From Mesorhizobium sp. (GTDB lineage: Bacteria; Pseudomonadota; Alphaproteobacteria; Rhizobiales; Rhizobiaceae), in the NCBI GenBank assembly GCA_004020315.1, contig SAQG01000021.1, positions 35,719-99,718 on the forward strand: a stretch of DNA of 64,000 nt, read 5' to 3'. Each line of letters starts with the position of its first letter. Positions within the stretch are counted from its first letter, which is position 1. The notes beneath the pieces are model-generated. The model was given only the letters and a program-made list of their open reading frames with translations. It made no database searches and was not told where the DNA came from. A program made the position numbers and the translations under genes. Below, piece by piece: positions 43,107 through 53,981 of the stretch.

Positions 43107-43505
43107 AGGGAACCTCGTCATATAATCTGCCAGACCGTAGGGAAGTCGACGCCCTTTCTTCGCGTCAAATTGTACTTTCTGCGAGCCTGGAGACAATGTG
43201 GCCGTCTGCATGCCCGTTGAAGCGGCTTCCACGTTCCAGGACCAATTGATGGCGAAGGATGCGTTTGGAGCGCATGCGCTCGACGAAACTCGGCACGCGC
43301 CCGGCAGATCCAGGCGGCGCTGACTTCGGCTGCCGCCGTCGGCGTCGGCGATGCCATGCCGCTCACGGGTGTGGCCCTCTTCGATGCTGGTGACCGTCGT
43401 TAATCGCCTCATTGCTTCTTCTTGCGCTGCCTGGGTCATTCGCAATGCGTTGACGGCGGCATAGGTGAGCTGATCGGTACTGCTACGAAAGCGCAACTGG
43501 GTCGG
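43107..43505. other. Gene-poor stretch with possible ORF debris
   Basis: Minus-strand frames hold helical-looking fragments (STDQLTYAAVNALRMTQAAQEEAMRRLTTV) that end in other frames. They could be remains of a gene, but no family can be named. Confidence 0.35.
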
Positions 43506-46148
43506 TCAAGCCTTCAGGCGCTCCCGCCAGAAGTGTTTCAACAACTCAAGGCAGACTAACACAGCGATCCCGGACGCAAGCGTGACGGCAAGATCATCCA
43601 GGTGCAGCGGCCCGAATTGGAAGAGGCCACTCGCAAGCGGCCACAGAAGCGTGCCGCCAAGTGCTGCAGCAACGACCGCGACGACAACTACAAGCGATCG
43701 ATTTGGCCGCAACAGCGCAATCAGCAACGACTCGCTAAACGTGCGGTTGACGAAAATCAGCCCGACAATCGTCAACACCAGGGAGAAGAACGTCAACGCG
43801 CGAATTTCATCCTCTGGCATTTCCCAGCGCAAGCCGAGAAGAAAAATGCCCGTAACGAGCACGAAAGCCAGAAGGCCCTGCACAAGGCTCCACGCGATCA
43901 ACGGACGCGAAAAGAGCGCCGCCTCCGCATCCCGCGGAGGACGCTTCATTATGTCGTCCTCCTCGTTTTCCGCTTCAAAAACCAGTGAGCAGACCGGGTC
44001 GATCACCATCTCCAGAAAGGCAATGTGAATTGGCCCGAACAGGATAGGCAGTCCAAACAGCAATGGAAGTAGAGCCAAGCCGGCAATCGGCACGTGCACG
44101 GCGAGGATGAAGCCCATCGCTTTGCGCAAATTGTCATAGATGCGACGGCCCAACCGTATGGCCTTTACGATCGATCCGAAGTCGTCGTCGAGAAGGACAA
44201 TGGAAGATGCCTCGCGGGCGACATCGGTGCCGCGGCCTCCCATGGCAATGCCGATGTTGGCCGCTTTCAGCGAGGGGGCATCGTTGACGCCGTCTCCCGT
44301 CATGGCGACGATCCCGCCATTGGCCTTCAAGGCCCTGACGATCGCCAGTTTCTGCTCAGGCATGATCCGCGCGAACACGGTTGCGGTTTTCACGCGCGCC
44401 GAAAGGGCAGCCTCGTCCAGTGTCTTGAGCATTTCACCGGTGACGACATCTTCGAAGTCGAGCCCAGCTTCGCCGGCAATTGCTCTTGCCGTCGCCGGGT
44501 AGTCTCCGGTGATCATGATCACCTTAATCCCGGCGGCGCGGCAATCACTCACGGCATCCGGAACGCCTGGTCGCAGAGGATCAGCTAGCCCGACGAGACC
44601 CATGAATTCGAAATCGAAACCAGTCTGCTTGTCTGGCAGTTGATCGCCGGCATGACTGGCACGTGCAACGCCCAAGACGCGGAGTCCTTCGGTTGCCATG
44701 GCGTTCACGGAAACCTTGACCGAAGCGACACGATCCGCACTCAGATGACAAAGTGCCGCGATGGCCTCCGGCGAGCCCTTGGCGGCGACCAGGCAATTGT
44801 CACCGGCAAGCGCCGACCACCACACATTCGACATGGCAAGCAAGTCGGGACGCAGCCCATAGGTGCGGACCAGTTTCCGATCAGGGCTGTTCAACTGTTC
44901 CCGCCCAAGCCCCCGCTCCTTGGCGAGGTTGTGAAATGCCCTTTCCATCGGATCAAAAGGAATCTCGGCACTGGCGAGCACGCCGAGCTCGACCAGTTCG
45001 CCGAATGCCGCCGGCATCGCTCCGTTCGCGCCGTCTGGCAAACGGAGCAGTTTGCCGTGCGGCGTTCTCAGTTCTGTTATTGTCATGCGGTTTTCGGTCA
45101 GCGTTCCGGTCTTGTCCGTGCAGAGAACCGTTGCCGAGCCAAGCGTTTCAATTGCTGCCGCGCGACGGGTGAGCACGCGTGCCTGCGAGATGCGCCAGGC
45201 GCCCATGGCCATGAAAATCGTCAAAACCATGGGAAACTCTTCCGGCAGCATCGACATGCCGAGCGCAATGCCTGCCAGCACCGCATCAAGCCATCCTCCG
45301 CGCAAAACGCCGTAAAGCATGACCGCGAGGACACTGACCGCGCCGCCAACGAGTGCGAATATGCCGACAAGGCGTTTTGTTTGTCGCTGCAAGCGGGGTG
45401 CTTCGGTCTCCATCGAACTGAGCGATTGCCCGATCGCACCGATTTGGCTGCGCGGCCCGGTCGCCAGAACTTCGCCGACGCCTGAACCGCGAACAACGAG
45501 TGATCCGGAAAAAGCGAAAGGCAGATCGTCTCCACCTGGACGGCGCTCGGCTGGCAGCTGGCCATCTTTGCCTGCAATCTTGCGCACCGGGACGGATTCG
45601 CCCGTCAGCAAAGACTCATCGGTCTGGAGGTCTGCACTCTGGATCAGCAGCATGTCGGCCGGGACCCGGTCCCCCTCGCCCAGGACAACCAAATCGCCCC
45701 GCACCACCTCGCGACCCGCAATGCGCTTGCTTTCACCGTCGCGTATGACCAAGGCACGGGGGCTCGTAAGATCACGCAATGCCTCCAGAACGCGTTCCGT
45801 CCGCGCCTCCTGAACAATCGTTATGCCTACCGACAATGTGGCAAAGGCAAGCAGGATCAACGCTTCTTGCAGATCGCCAAGAAGCAGGTAGACAGCGCCG
45901 CCACCCAGCAGGAGAGCCAGCATCGGTTCGCGCATGACCTCAAGAGCAATCCGCAACGGCGTGCGCCTACCGGTCGCAGGCAATTCGTTGAACCCTTCGG
46001 CGAGGAGCCTCGCTCGCGCCTCGACCTCGCTGAGGCCGGGCGAGAGAATGGTCGATGCGTTGGATTCAGACATGTCGGCTTTCTTCAATCGCCAAAGCGC
46101 GCTCTGTTGCGTTTCTTGTACGACAGGGACTGACATCAGGTTGGTCAT
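43506..46148 (-). CDS. P-type cation-transporting ATPase (P2 type, Ca2+/Mg2+ pump-like)
   Basis: The 880-residue membrane pump has N-terminal GLSEVEARARLLAEGFNELPATGRRTPLRIALEVMREPMLALLLGGG, an actuator TLLTGESVPV-type motif (SLLTGESVPVRKIAG), a phosphorylation motif CTDKTGTLTENRMTI, hinge TGDGVNDAPSLKAANIGIAMG and six C-terminal helices. The layout is that of the PacL/CtpF P2A-like family, with acidic PEEFPMVLTIFM in helix 4. The ion is not certain; Ca2+ is the default. A shorter start, MSESNAS at 46073, is also plausible. Last gene of the USP-beta-CASP-phosphoketolase-ATPase string. Confidence 0.9.
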   Translation of the reverse strand: MTNLMSVPVVQETQQSALWRLKKADMSESNASTILSPGLSEVEARARLLAEGFNELPATGRRTPLRIALEVMREPMLALLLGGGAVYLLLGDLQEALILLAFATLSVGITIVQEARTERVLEALRDLTSPRALVIRDGESKRIAGREVVRGDLVVLGEGDRVPADMLLIQSADLQTDESLLTGESVPVRKIAGKDGQLPAERRPGGDDLPFAFSGSLVVRGSGVGEVLATGPRSQIGAIGQSLSSMETEAPRLQRQTKRLVGIFALVGGAVSVLAVMLYGVLRGGWLDAVLAGIALGMSMLPEEFPMVLTIFMAMGAWRISQARVLTRRAAAIETLGSATVLCTDKTGTLTENRMTITELRTPHGKLLRLPDGANGAMPAAFGELVELGVLASAEIPFDPMERAFHNLAKERGLGREQLNSPDRKLVRTYGLRPDLLAMSNVWWSALAGDNCLVAAKGSPEAIAALCHLSADRVASVKVSVNAMATEGLRVLGVARASHAGDQLPDKQTGFDFEFMGLVGLADPLRPGVPDAVSDCRAAGIKVIMITGDYPATARAIAGEAGLDFEDVVTGEMLKTLDEAALSARVKTATVFARIMPEQKLAIVRALKANGGIVAMTGDGVNDAPSLKAANIGIAMGGRGTDVAREASSIVLLDDDFGSIVKAIRLGRRIYDNLRKAMGFILAVHVPIAGLALLPLLFGLPILFGPIHIAFLEMVIDPVCSLVFEAENEEDDIMKRPPRDAEAALFSRPLIAWSLVQGLLAFVLVTGIFLLGLRWEMPEDEIRALTFFSLVLTIVGLIFVNRTFSESLLIALLRPNRSLVVVVAVVAAALGGTLLWPLASGLFQFGPLHLDDLAVTLASGIAVLVCLELLKHFWRERLKA

Positions 46149-46322
46149 GTGGGGGTGTTGGTTGGTGTGGTGCAGATAGCAGTGGCACCCACGGCGCTCT
46201 CACCGGCGACAGACTGCCGTCTCTAGCCGCGGACTCCCGCCGCGCCCCTCTATGACAGGCCAAGGTCAGGGTGGAAGGAATCACGCTTCAGGACCAGGAG
46301 CGCGTCTGCCACCGGCTCGTCC

Positions 46323-48740
46323 TTAGTGTGGGCCGATTGCCGCCTCATCAGGACCCTCATTCCACCTCCATTCAAGTATCTCCGGCATGTCGCGGCCATG
46401 GACGCGAATGTAGGCTCTATGTTCAAGCAGCTTGACGTCCATCGCCTGCTTCAGGCGGACCTGAACGCTCCTCAGCTGTGGAACCCGGTCGAGCACGCTT
46501 TGTACGAGATGGAACCGGTCGAGGCCGTTCAGCACCGTCATATCGAAAGGGGTGGTCGTCGTGCCTTCTTCATTGTACCCACGTACATGGATATTGTCGT
46601 GGTTGGTGCGACGGTAAGTCAGGCGATGAATGGTCCAGGGATAGCCGTGATAGGCGAAGATGACGGGTTTGCCCGTGGTGAACAGAGCATCGAAATCCCG
46701 ATCTGACAGGCCGTGCGGGTGATGCTCCTTGGGCTGCAGGGTCATCAGATCGACTATATTGACCACCCTGATCCTGAGCTCAGGAACATGGTGCCTGAGG
46801 ATCTGGACGGCTGCCAGCGTCTCCAGAGTCGGAACGTCGCCGGCGCAAGCCATGACGACGTCCGGCTCCGCACCGTCCTCCGTCGATGCCCAGTCCCAGA
46901 TGCCGATGCCCGCTTTGCAATGAACGATCGCCTTGTCCATCGACAGCCACTGCCAAGACGGCGGCTTGCCGGCGACGATGACGTTGATGCGGTTCCATGT
47001 CTTCAACACGTGTTCAGTGACGCAAAGCAAAGTGTTGGCATCCGGCGGCAGATAGACGCGCACGACGTCAGCCTTCTTGTTCAGGGCAACGTCGATAAAA
47101 CCGGGATCCTGATGACTGAAGCCATTATGTTCCTGATGCCAGACATGGCTGGACAACAAATAGTTCAGCGATGCGATGGGTCGCCGCCACGGTATGTCCC
47201 GGCAGGCATCCAGCCATTTTGCATGCTGGTTGAACATGGAATCCACAATGTGAATGAACGCTTCGTAGCAGGAGAACAGACCGTGCCGCCCGGTCAATAG
47301 GTAACCTTCGAGCCAACCCTGGCAGGTATGCTCGGAGAGGATTTCGAGAACCCTGCCATCGGGGGCGAGATGAACGTCTTCGGGGAGGATCGTTTCCATC
47401 CAAGCTCGCTCGGTAACTTCGAACACGTCCTGAAGCCTGTTCGAGGCGGTCTCGTCCGGGCCAACGATACGGAAGTTCTTCGAGCCGTCGTTCAGCTCCA
47501 TCACGCCACGTAGGAACTTGCCCATTACCCGCGTTGACTCGGCCTTAACCTCTCCGGGCCGCGCGACGGCTATCGCATGGTCGTGCAAGCCGGGTAGATC
47601 GAGGGACCGACGCAGCAGACCACCATTGGCATGCGGGTTGGCGCTCATGCGCCGCGTTGCTTGCGGCGCGGTGGCGCGGATCTCGGCAAGAGGTGCGCCG
47701 GCCTCGTCGAACAGTTCGTCGGGTCGATAGCTTTTCAGCCACTCCTCGAGCAGCTTGAGATGGGCGGGGTTTTCCGCAAGGCCCGACAAGGGCACCTGGT
47801 GCGCACGCCAGAAGCCTTCGGTCTTCAGTCCGTCGACCTCCTTCGGACCGGTCCAGCCCTTGGGGCTTCGCAGCACGATCATTGGCCATTTCGGTCGCGA
47901 CACCAGCGCTACGGCACCATGGCGCGCTGCGTCCTGGATCGCTCTGATGCGATCCAGCGCGTCGTCGAGCACGGTCGCCATCAGCTCATGCATAATGGTC
48001 GGATCGTGTCCCTCAACGAACAGCGGTTCATAGCCATAGCCAATGAACAGCGCGCGCAATTCATCTTCGGGAATGCGGGCCAGGATGGTCGGATTGGCGA
48101 TCTTATAGCCGTTCAGATGCAAGATCGGCAGCACAGCGCCGTCGCGCGCCGGGTTGAGAAATTTGTTGGAGTGCCACGCGGCGGACAGCGGCCCGGTTTC
48201 GGCTTCGCCGTCACCGACTACGCAGGCGACGACAAGGTCCGGATTGTCGAAAGCGGCGCCGAAGGCATGGGAAAGTGCGTAACCCAACTCGCCGCCCTCG
48301 TTAATCGAGCCGGGCACATCGGGCGCGGCATGGCTCGGAATCCCGCCCGGAAAGGAGAATTGCCGGAACAGCTTGCGCATGCCCTGCTCGTCCAGTGATA
48401 TGTCCGGATTGAGCTCGCTATACGTGCCCTCCAGATAGGTGTTCGCCACCATTGCCGGGCCGCCATGGCCGGGGCCACAAATATAGATGACATTTGCATC
48501 CCTGAGCCGGATCACGCGGTTGAGATGCGCGTAGATGAAACTCAGCCCCGGCGACGTTCCCCAATGGCCAAGCAGGCGCGGCTTGACATGGTCCAGCCGC
48601 AATGGCTCGCGAAGCAGTGGATTGTCGAGCAGGTAGATCTGGCCGATCGTCAGATAGTTGGCAGCGCGCCAATGGGCGTCGATGTCGTGGAGCTCCTGGT
48701 CGGTCAACCGGCGCTCGGAGGCTGCTTTAGGCTCGGTCAT
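46323..48740 (-). CDS. xfp: Phosphoketolase (xylulose 5-phosphate/fructose 6-phosphate)
   Basis: The 805-residue thiamine-diphosphate enzyme splits xylulose 5-phosphate or fructose 6-phosphate to acetyl phosphate and a sugar phosphate. Blocks are the family-specific [102 protein letters not shown], and the C-terminal [35 protein letters not shown]. Full length. GGGAG lies before the ATG. It supplies acetyl-phosphate without oxygen, fitting the FNR-box context. Its promoter is probably the box at 51405, two genes upstream. Confidence 0.95.
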   Translation of the reverse strand: MTEPKAASERRLTDQELHDIDAHWRAANYLTIGQIYLLDNPLLREPLRLDHVKPRLLGHWGTSPGLSFIYAHLNRVIRLRDANVIYICGPGHGGPAMVANTYLEGTYSELNPDISLDEQGMRKLFRQFSFPGGIPSHAAPDVPGSINEGGELGYALSHAFGAAFDNPDLVVACVVGDGEAETGPLSAAWHSNKFLNPARDGAVLPILHLNGYKIANPTILARIPEDELRALFIGYGYEPLFVEGHDPTIMHELMATVLDDALDRIRAIQDAARHGAVALVSRPKWPMIVLRSPKGWTGPKEVDGLKTEGFWRAHQVPLSGLAENPAHLKLLEEWLKSYRPDELFDEAGAPLAEIRATAPQATRRMSANPHANGGLLRRSLDLPGLHDHAIAVARPGEVKAESTRVMGKFLRGVMELNDGSKNFRIVGPDETASNRLQDVFEVTERAWMETILPEDVHLAPDGRVLEILSEHTCQGWLEGYLLTGRHGLFSCYEAFIHIVDSMFNQHAKWLDACRDIPWRRPIASLNYLLSSHVWHQEHNGFSHQDPGFIDVALNKKADVVRVYLPPDANTLLCVTEHVLKTWNRINVIVAGKPPSWQWLSMDKAIVHCKAGIGIWDWASTEDGAEPDVVMACAGDVPTLETLAAVQILRHHVPELRIRVVNIVDLMTLQPKEHHPHGLSDRDFDALFTTGKPVIFAYHGYPWTIHRLTYRRTNHDNIHVRGYNEEGTTTTPFDMTVLNGLDRFHLVQSVLDRVPQLRSVQVRLKQAMDVKLLEHRAYIRVHGRDMPEILEWRWNEGPDEAAIGPH

Positions 48741-48865
48741 GTCTGGCTCCCATTGCCTGTTGGCGACTGTCGCCGAACCGCGACATGCGCCTGTCTTCGT
48801 CGATCTACGGCGAACTACAGAAACGTATTCGCGCGCTTTCAGTTCGTGCTCACGTCGTGTGGCCT

Positions 48866-50473
48866 CTATGCATCGCTGTCCTCGAGCGCCCGGCGCATTC
48901 GCCTGACAATTGCGGCGCGGCCCCTTTCGTCGGCTGCGGCGCCAACCGCCTCGCTAATTTCCAGGAGAAGCTTTGAAAGGTCGTTGTGCCAGTCGAGACG
49001 GGCGATTTTTTCTGGCCTCAGGCGGCGCGGCTCATTAACGTCGATCGGCAAACAGCCGCGTGGTGACAACTGGAATGCGTCATCCAGCCTCGGCATGATG
49101 ATCTTATCGTAGGGCATGATCCCTGTCAGCTTTTCGCGCAGGCCACCAAGCCCCCCTTCCTCGCCATGCGTCAGGAATACCACCTGCTTCACCGGGGTCC
49201 GGGCCTTAACCCAGGCGACCAGCTCGCCAGCGTCGGCATGGCCGGAATACAAATCGAACAAACGGATACGCGCCTTGACTTCGACCTCCTCGCCTTGGAT
49301 GCGCACACGCCGCGCGCCGTCGAGAAGGATCCTGCCGAGGGAACCCTGGACCTGAAATCCAGCCATCATGACCGTGGCGTTCCGACGCCAGAGATTGGCC
49401 TTGAGATGATGACGGATACGCCCTGCGTCGCACATGCCGCTGGCGGCGATCACCACGAAGAAGCCGTTCAGGCGATTGATCGCCTTGCTCTGCTCTACCG
49501 TCTCGGTGAAACGCAACTCCCTCGAGTTGAGAGCCTGGCGCAGCACATTTCCCTGTTCGATTTCGTCGGCATGCCGTTCGAAAATCGCGCTGGCGCGCGT
49601 CGCCAATGGCGAGTCGACAAAGATCGGAGCCGTAGGCACGTCACCGGACTCCATAAGCAGGTAGAGATCGACCAGCAATTCCTGCGTCCGCTCGACGGCG
49701 AAGGAAGGAACGATCAGCGGGCCGTTCGCCTCGGCCGCGCCACGCACAATTTCGCCGAGCTGAGACCGACGCTGCTCGGGCGAAAAGTCCGGCCGGTCCC
49801 GGTCGCCATAGGTCGATTCACAGATCAGATAGTCAAAGCCTGCTGGGCCCTCGGGATCGGCCTGAAGCAGCTTGTGGTCCGGCCCTATGTCGCTCGAGAA
49901 GATGATGCGCAGCGGCGCATCATCTCGGTCAATCTCAAGCTCTACCGATGCTGAACCGAGCAAGTGGCCGGCGTTCCAGAGGCGGGCGCGAAGGCCCTCG
50001 GCAATGGTCGTCCATTCGCAATATTCCAGGGCCCGAAACAAGCTCATGCACGCGGCCGCATCCTCCTGCCTGTAGATCGGCTCGACCGGCTGACGCCCGC
50101 GCTGCACGTTGCGGCGGTTCAGCTGTTCCACCTCCATCTCCTGGATATGTGCCGCGTCGGGCAGCATGACGGAGCAAAGATCGATCGTGGCGCGGGTCGT
50201 GTGGATCGGGCCAGAAAAACCCTGCTTGACCAGTTTCTGCAGAAGGCCGCTGTGGTCGATATGCGCATGCGTCAGGATGACGGCGTCAATCGCCTCAGGC
50301 GCGAACGGGAACGCACCATAGTTCAACTCGCGCTCGGACTTCGACCCCTGGAACAGTCCGCAGTCGACGAGGATCCGTGCACGCGACGTCCCGATCTCAT
50401 AGCACGAGCCGGTAACGCCGTGGGCAGCGCCGTGGAAACGCAGAACCGGATCCTTGTCGCGATCGCCTCTCAT
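48866..50473 (-). CDS. Beta-CASP metallo-beta-lactamase RNase
   Basis: The 535-residue product has the metal-binding motif HAHIDHSG (His69, His71, Asp73, His74), an N-terminal [16 protein letters not shown], and beta-CASP elements [34 protein letters not shown] and [43 protein letters not shown]. It resembles the CPSF-like RNA-processing group (TTHA0252 type). The middle is duplicated as a truncated copy at window positions 1-222. It lies 11 nt after usp and 125 nt before phosphoketolase, so likely in one operon. An RNA target has not been shown. Confidence 0.9.
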   Translation of the reverse strand: MRGDRDKDPVLRFHGAAHGVTGSCYEIGTSRARILVDCGLFQGSKSERELNYGAFPFAPEAIDAVILTHAHIDHSGLLQKLVKQGFSGPIHTTRATIDLCSVMLPDAAHIQEMEVEQLNRRNVQRGRQPVEPIYRQEDAAACMSLFRALEYCEWTTIAEGLRARLWNAGHLLGSASVELEIDRDDAPLRIIFSSDIGPDHKLLQADPEGPAGFDYLICESTYGDRDRPDFSPEQRRSQLGEIVRGAAEANGPLIVPSFAVERTQELLVDLYLLMESGDVPTAPIFVDSPLATRASAIFERHADEIEQGNVLRQALNSRELRFTETVEQSKAINRLNGFFVVIAASGMCDAGRIRHHLKANLWRRNATVMMAGFQVQGSLGRILLDGARRVRIQGEEVEVKARIRLFDLYSGHADAGELVAWVKARTPVKQVVFLTHGEEGGLGGLREKLTGIMPYDKIIMPRLDDAFQLSPRGCLPIDVNEPRRLRPEKIARLDWHNDLSKLLLEISEAVGAAADERGRAAIVRRMRRALEDSDA

Positions 50474-50484
50474 GCCACCAAGCC

Positions 50485-51321
50485 CTAGTGCGACAGGAGC
50501 ACAGGCAAGCGCAGTTCCGAGAGAATACCTTCAGTCGCCCCACCGAGTACGAAGTCCCTGATACGCGAATGACCGTATCCGCCCATGACGAGCAGGTTGC
50601 CGCCGATCTTGAGGGCGTGCTCCTGGAGAGCAGTTCCGATCGAACGACCCTCAGCCTGAATCGAGGCGGCTCCGGCCGCCAGGCCACGCGTCCTGAGGCC
50701 CTGCGCAAGGCGTTCGCCGATGTCGCGCCCGGGGAGCGGCTTCTCGTCCGTCACGGTCACGACAGTTATCGTCGAAGCACGCTCCAAAAACGGCTGTGCG
50801 TCCGCAACGGCCCGTGCCGCCACGCGACTGCCATCCCACGCGATGACGACGTGGCCAAGGACGCCGACATCCGCGGCGTCGGGAAGAATTATGGTCGGGC
50901 GACCCGACCCGAACAGTATCGCCTCGGCAGCCATGCGTGCAGCCTGATTGTCCAACTCCCAACCGACCAGACAGACATCGAAATAGCGGGCCTCCTTTGC
51001 TGCAACGTCACCCATCAATGCCGGCGGTGCCGTTATCTCTTGTGTAGTCAGGGTCACGCCGCCTTGCGAGGCTTCCCTCGCAACCGCCTGCAGCAAAGTG
51101 GTGCCGCACTTGCGACTGGCGGTTTCCACCTCGCGAATCTTGTTGGGAAGGTCGAGAAGATAGCTCGACAGCGCGTTCGAAACGTCGGGTATATCCACAT
51201 TGATGGCGACAGCATGAAGCGAGGCCGCGATCTGCTTAACAACGGCGACTGCGTTCGCCGCTATTTTCGGAGGGGTCGGGTCCGGGTACGTCGTCAGTGA
51301 CAGAGATGCTATTTGGTTCAT
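50485..51321 (-). CDS. Universal stress protein, UspA family (tandem domain)
   Basis: The start is ATG 51321 (MNQIASLSLTTYPDPTPPKIAANAVAVVKQIAASLHAVAINVD), with GGAGG upstream; the ORF start at 51351 is earlier. The 278-residue protein has two Usp modules. The C-terminal one holds MGGYGHSRIRDFVLGGATEGILSELRLPVLLSH (G-x2-G-x9-G-S/T). It heads the USP-beta-CASP-xfp-ATPase gene string. A FixK-type box (51405) lies 83 nt upstream. Confidence 0.9.
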   Translation of the reverse strand: MNQIASLSLTTYPDPTPPKIAANAVAVVKQIAASLHAVAINVDIPDVSNALSSYLLDLPNKIREVETASRKCGTTLLQAVAREASQGGVTLTTQEITAPPALMGDVAAKEARYFDVCLVGWELDNQAARMAAEAILFGSGRPTIILPDAADVGVLGHVVIAWDGSRVAARAVADAQPFLERASTITVVTVTDEKPLPGRDIGERLAQGLRTRGLAAGAASIQAEGRSIGTALQEHALKIGGNLLVMGGYGHSRIRDFVLGGATEGILSELRLPVLLSH

Positions 51322-51404
51322 CAGATTTCGCCTCCGTTGCGGCAAGATCAAGCGACCTCACGCCAGTGCAGGCTATCTGTAGAGGCAATGGACAGTGTCC
51401 AGCT

Positions 51405-51418
51405 TTGATCCACCGCAA
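51405..51418. promoter_or_regulatory. FixK/FNR-like box, TTGCG variant
   Basis: On the minus strand TTGCGGTGGATCAA, 83 nt before the usp start and thus upstream of the whole phosphoketolase operon. Confidence 0.6.
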
Positions 51419-51729
51419 ACACGCGTGATCAAATACCAAAACGTTGGCGTCAGATAACAAGTAGGGCCGCAGGTCTCGATCTGCCGACGCCGCCGACAAA
51501 TCGTCGCGCTCGGCGAGCGCGCAAATAGGCGAAACGGGCGATGATCGGGTGGCTGCCAGCCGATTCCGGTGACAACGTCTCTATCCTGTTCAAATCGCTG
51601 GCCATCTGACAAACACCTTGTTCGCATGAAGGCCGAGGTGTCTCCGGCCATCGCGGTGACTCTACTGACTGTGAGCCTGCGGATCCGGCTTGTTGCGCCG
51701 ATGATGAAACTGTAGCAGACCGAAGCATC

Positions 51730-53448
51730 ATGCCCGAAAGCGTCCCTCACGATTATTCTATCCTGCGCGACGCCGTCGTCTTCCTTGTGGCTTCTATCTT
51801 GGTCGTGCCCCTGGTGCGCAGGCTCGGCATTGATGCGGTCATCGGTTACTTGATCGCGGGCCTTGTTATCGGACCGTATGGTTTTGGACTCGTGAGCGAG
51901 GTTGAGGGAACGCACCGCCTCGCCGAGCTCGGCATTGTGTTCATGCTATTTGCGATCGGGCTGGAGCTGTCGTTCGATCGCCTTCGCACCATGGCGCTAT
52001 ATGTGTTCGGACTTGGCGTGGCACAGGTTGCCATCACGGGTGCTGTCATCGGAGCGGGGTCACTAGCGTTCGGAGGCACCATCGGACAGGCGGCGATAAT
52101 CGGCGGCGCCCTCGCTCTCTCATCAACGGCTTTCGTGTTGCGCCTGCTGTCGGAACGCGGTGAGCTGTCCAGTCATCTCGGGCGGGTAGTTCTTTCCGTT
52201 CTGCTCTTGCAGGATCTCGCGCTCGTTCCCGGCTTGGCCGTTGTCACAGCGCTGGGCCAAGAGCCTGAAGAACTGGCCTGGACGCTCGCCGAGGCGGGCC
52301 TAAAGGCCACCGTGGCGCTAGTCATCTTGCTTGCCGCCGGGCGTCTGCTGCTTCGACCGCTTTACCGCGTCATCGCCGGCACGGGGAACGCGGAGCTTTT
52401 CATTGCTGCTACCCTGCTGGTAGTGCTCGGCACGGCCTGGGGTACCGCACTGGCCGGTCTCCCTATGGCCCTTGGCGCCTTTCTAGCCGGTCTCATGCTT
52501 GCCGGCACCGAGTACCGCCACCAGATCGAAGCCGATATCCGGCCTGTCAGAGGCGTCTTGTTGGGCTTGTTTTTCATCTCGATCGGCATGCTGGTCGACG
52601 TTGGCGTCGTCTTGCCTCTGCTCCACTGGATCCTGTTGGTCGCAGTTGCACTCATAGCCGTGAAGGCGCTGCTAATCCTCGGCCTATGTACGGCCTTCGG
52701 GTTGCCGCTGCCGCTCGCTGCAAGCGCTGGCCTGCACCTTGCCCAAGGCGGCGAGTTGGCTTTTGTGCTGTTCAGCCTCGCGATGGGCACCGAGGCGCTA
52801 TCGGTCGAGACCGGTCAGTTCCTGCTTGCCGTCGTAGCCGTCAGCATGGCTACCACGCCACTTCTGGCCCGAGCTGGTCGAGCGGCCCAGAGCCAGCTTG
52901 AGCGACGGGGGCTACCCAGCAGAACTCAGTTGCAGACAGAGACCGAAGCTTACTCGGGCCATGTTGTCATTGCCGGGTTCGGGCGGGTCGGCCAGGTGAT
53001 CGGCAGATTGCTCGACGAGCGTGGATACAGGTGGGTTGCAGTCGACCTCGACGCCAAAAATGTAGAGCGGTCCCGGAAGGAACGTCTACCGGTCTTTTTT
53101 GGCGACGCTTCTCAGGAGGAGATGGTGGCCGCAGCGAGAATCGATAGCGCAAAGGCCATGGTGATCACTCTGGACGACCCCGAGGCAGCCAAATCGGCTC
53201 TTGCGGCGCTGAGACGCAAACTGCCCGACTTACCGGTGATTGTCCGGGCGCGTCACCACGTGCATGTGCAAGAGCTGCTTGAGAAAGGCGCGACAACCGT
53301 GATGCCCGAAACGACGGAATCCAGCCTTCTCCTGGGTGCAGCTGTCCTTCAAGAACTCGGGGACAGCAAAACGGATGTGGATGCGGCCGTCAGGACCGTC
53401 CGCGAGCGTTCTTACCCCACGTCCCCAAGCGGCTCCGGCCTTCCCTGA
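51730..53448 (+). CDS. KefB/CPA2-family cation:proton antiporter with TrkA-N domain
   Basis: The 572-residue product has an N-terminal membrane domain of about 12 helices (FLVASILVVPLVRRLGIDAVIGYLIAGLVIGPYGFGLVSEVEGTHRLAELGIVFMLFAIGLELSFDRL..; GALALSSTAFVLRLLSERGE; LLLQDLALVPGLAVVTALG). An RCK/TrkA-N NAD-binding domain follows from about 415 (VVIAGFGRVGQVIGRLLDERGYRWVAVDLDAKNVERSRKERLPVFFGDASQEEMV). It likely exports K+ or Na+ in exchange for protons and is controlled by NAD(H) or glutathione adducts. No FNR-type box was found upstream. Divergent from the USP operon. Confidence 0.92.
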   Translation: MPESVPHDYSILRDAVVFLVASILVVPLVRRLGIDAVIGYLIAGLVIGPYGFGLVSEVEGTHRLAELGIVFMLFAIGLELSFDRLRTMALYVFGLGVAQVAITGAVIGAGSLAFGGTIGQAAIIGGALALSSTAFVLRLLSERGELSSHLGRVVLSVLLLQDLALVPGLAVVTALGQEPEELAWTLAEAGLKATVALVILLAAGRLLLRPLYRVIAGTGNAELFIAATLLVVLGTAWGTALAGLPMALGAFLAGLMLAGTEYRHQIEADIRPVRGVLLGLFFISIGMLVDVGVVLPLLHWILLVAVALIAVKALLILGLCTAFGLPLPLAASAGLHLAQGGELAFVLFSLAMGTEALSVETGQFLLAVVAVSMATTPLLARAGRAAQSQLERRGLPSRTQLQTETEAYSGHVVIAGFGRVGQVIGRLLDERGYRWVAVDLDAKNVERSRKERLPVFFGDASQEEMVAAARIDSAKAMVITLDDPEAAKSALAALRRKLPDLPVIVRARHHVHVQELLEKGATTVMPETTESSLLLGAAVLQELGDSKTDVDAAVRTVRERSYPTSPSGSGLP

Positions 53449-53915
53449 GTCTGAGTGCCTGGCATTTACCGCCTCGCGGTGATCTGTACCCGCTCCATGC
53501 AATCGGGAACTCCACCGCTCTCGGCGGCTGGCGGATGAGCCGAATAGCTAACGCCTCCGGAGTGCATTCCTCGTAGGCCGCTGATCTGCGGCCTGACACT
53601 TGACGAGCACTTCGTCCAACGCGCCTTGAAGAGGCCTTCCTGATGGCCCTGCGCGAAGCCGGGCTGGCGATCATGGGGTTGTCGGCCGCCGATCGCGAGG
53701 GAGGATGCCGCGATCCCGATTGTGTCGGCTGTCGCATCCGGTGTGGTGAGCGACCGCGACCAAACTTGGTGGCCGAGTTAAACACACTGAATGCGCGGCT
53801 ACAGCGTTTATCCGCGGCCGATCAGAACGATCATCCTTATAATATTGACGAGGGGATGTGGATTGTCGGAAGGAAACGGATTATTTGCCTGGCGGAGCGG
53901 GTAAATCACACTTCT
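53449..53915. other. Gene-poor junction
   Basis: The only candidate is the 97-aa ORF at 53643-53936, with a cysteine-rich GCRDPDCVGCRIRCGERP segment that could bind metal. It has no clear ribosome-binding site and runs into the tandem repeat, so I leave it uncalled. This is the right border of the box-bearing island. Confidence 0.4.
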
Positions 53916-53966
53916 TTAGTGAATCCGATAAGTTAGTGAATCCGATAAGTTAGTGAATCCGATAAG
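53916..53966. repeat. Three tandem copies of a 17-bp unit
   Basis: The unit TTAGTGAATCCGATAAG is repeated three times without spacers (53916-53932, 53933-53949, 53950-53966), ending 15 nt before the MucR/Ros ATG. The copies are identical. Confidence 0.95.
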
Positions 53967-53981
53967 ACAAAGGAATATTCT

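Noticed and set aside
53643-53936. 97-aa cysteine-containing ORF
   Set aside because: It runs into the 17-bp repeats, has no clear start signal and no known family; left as uncertain.
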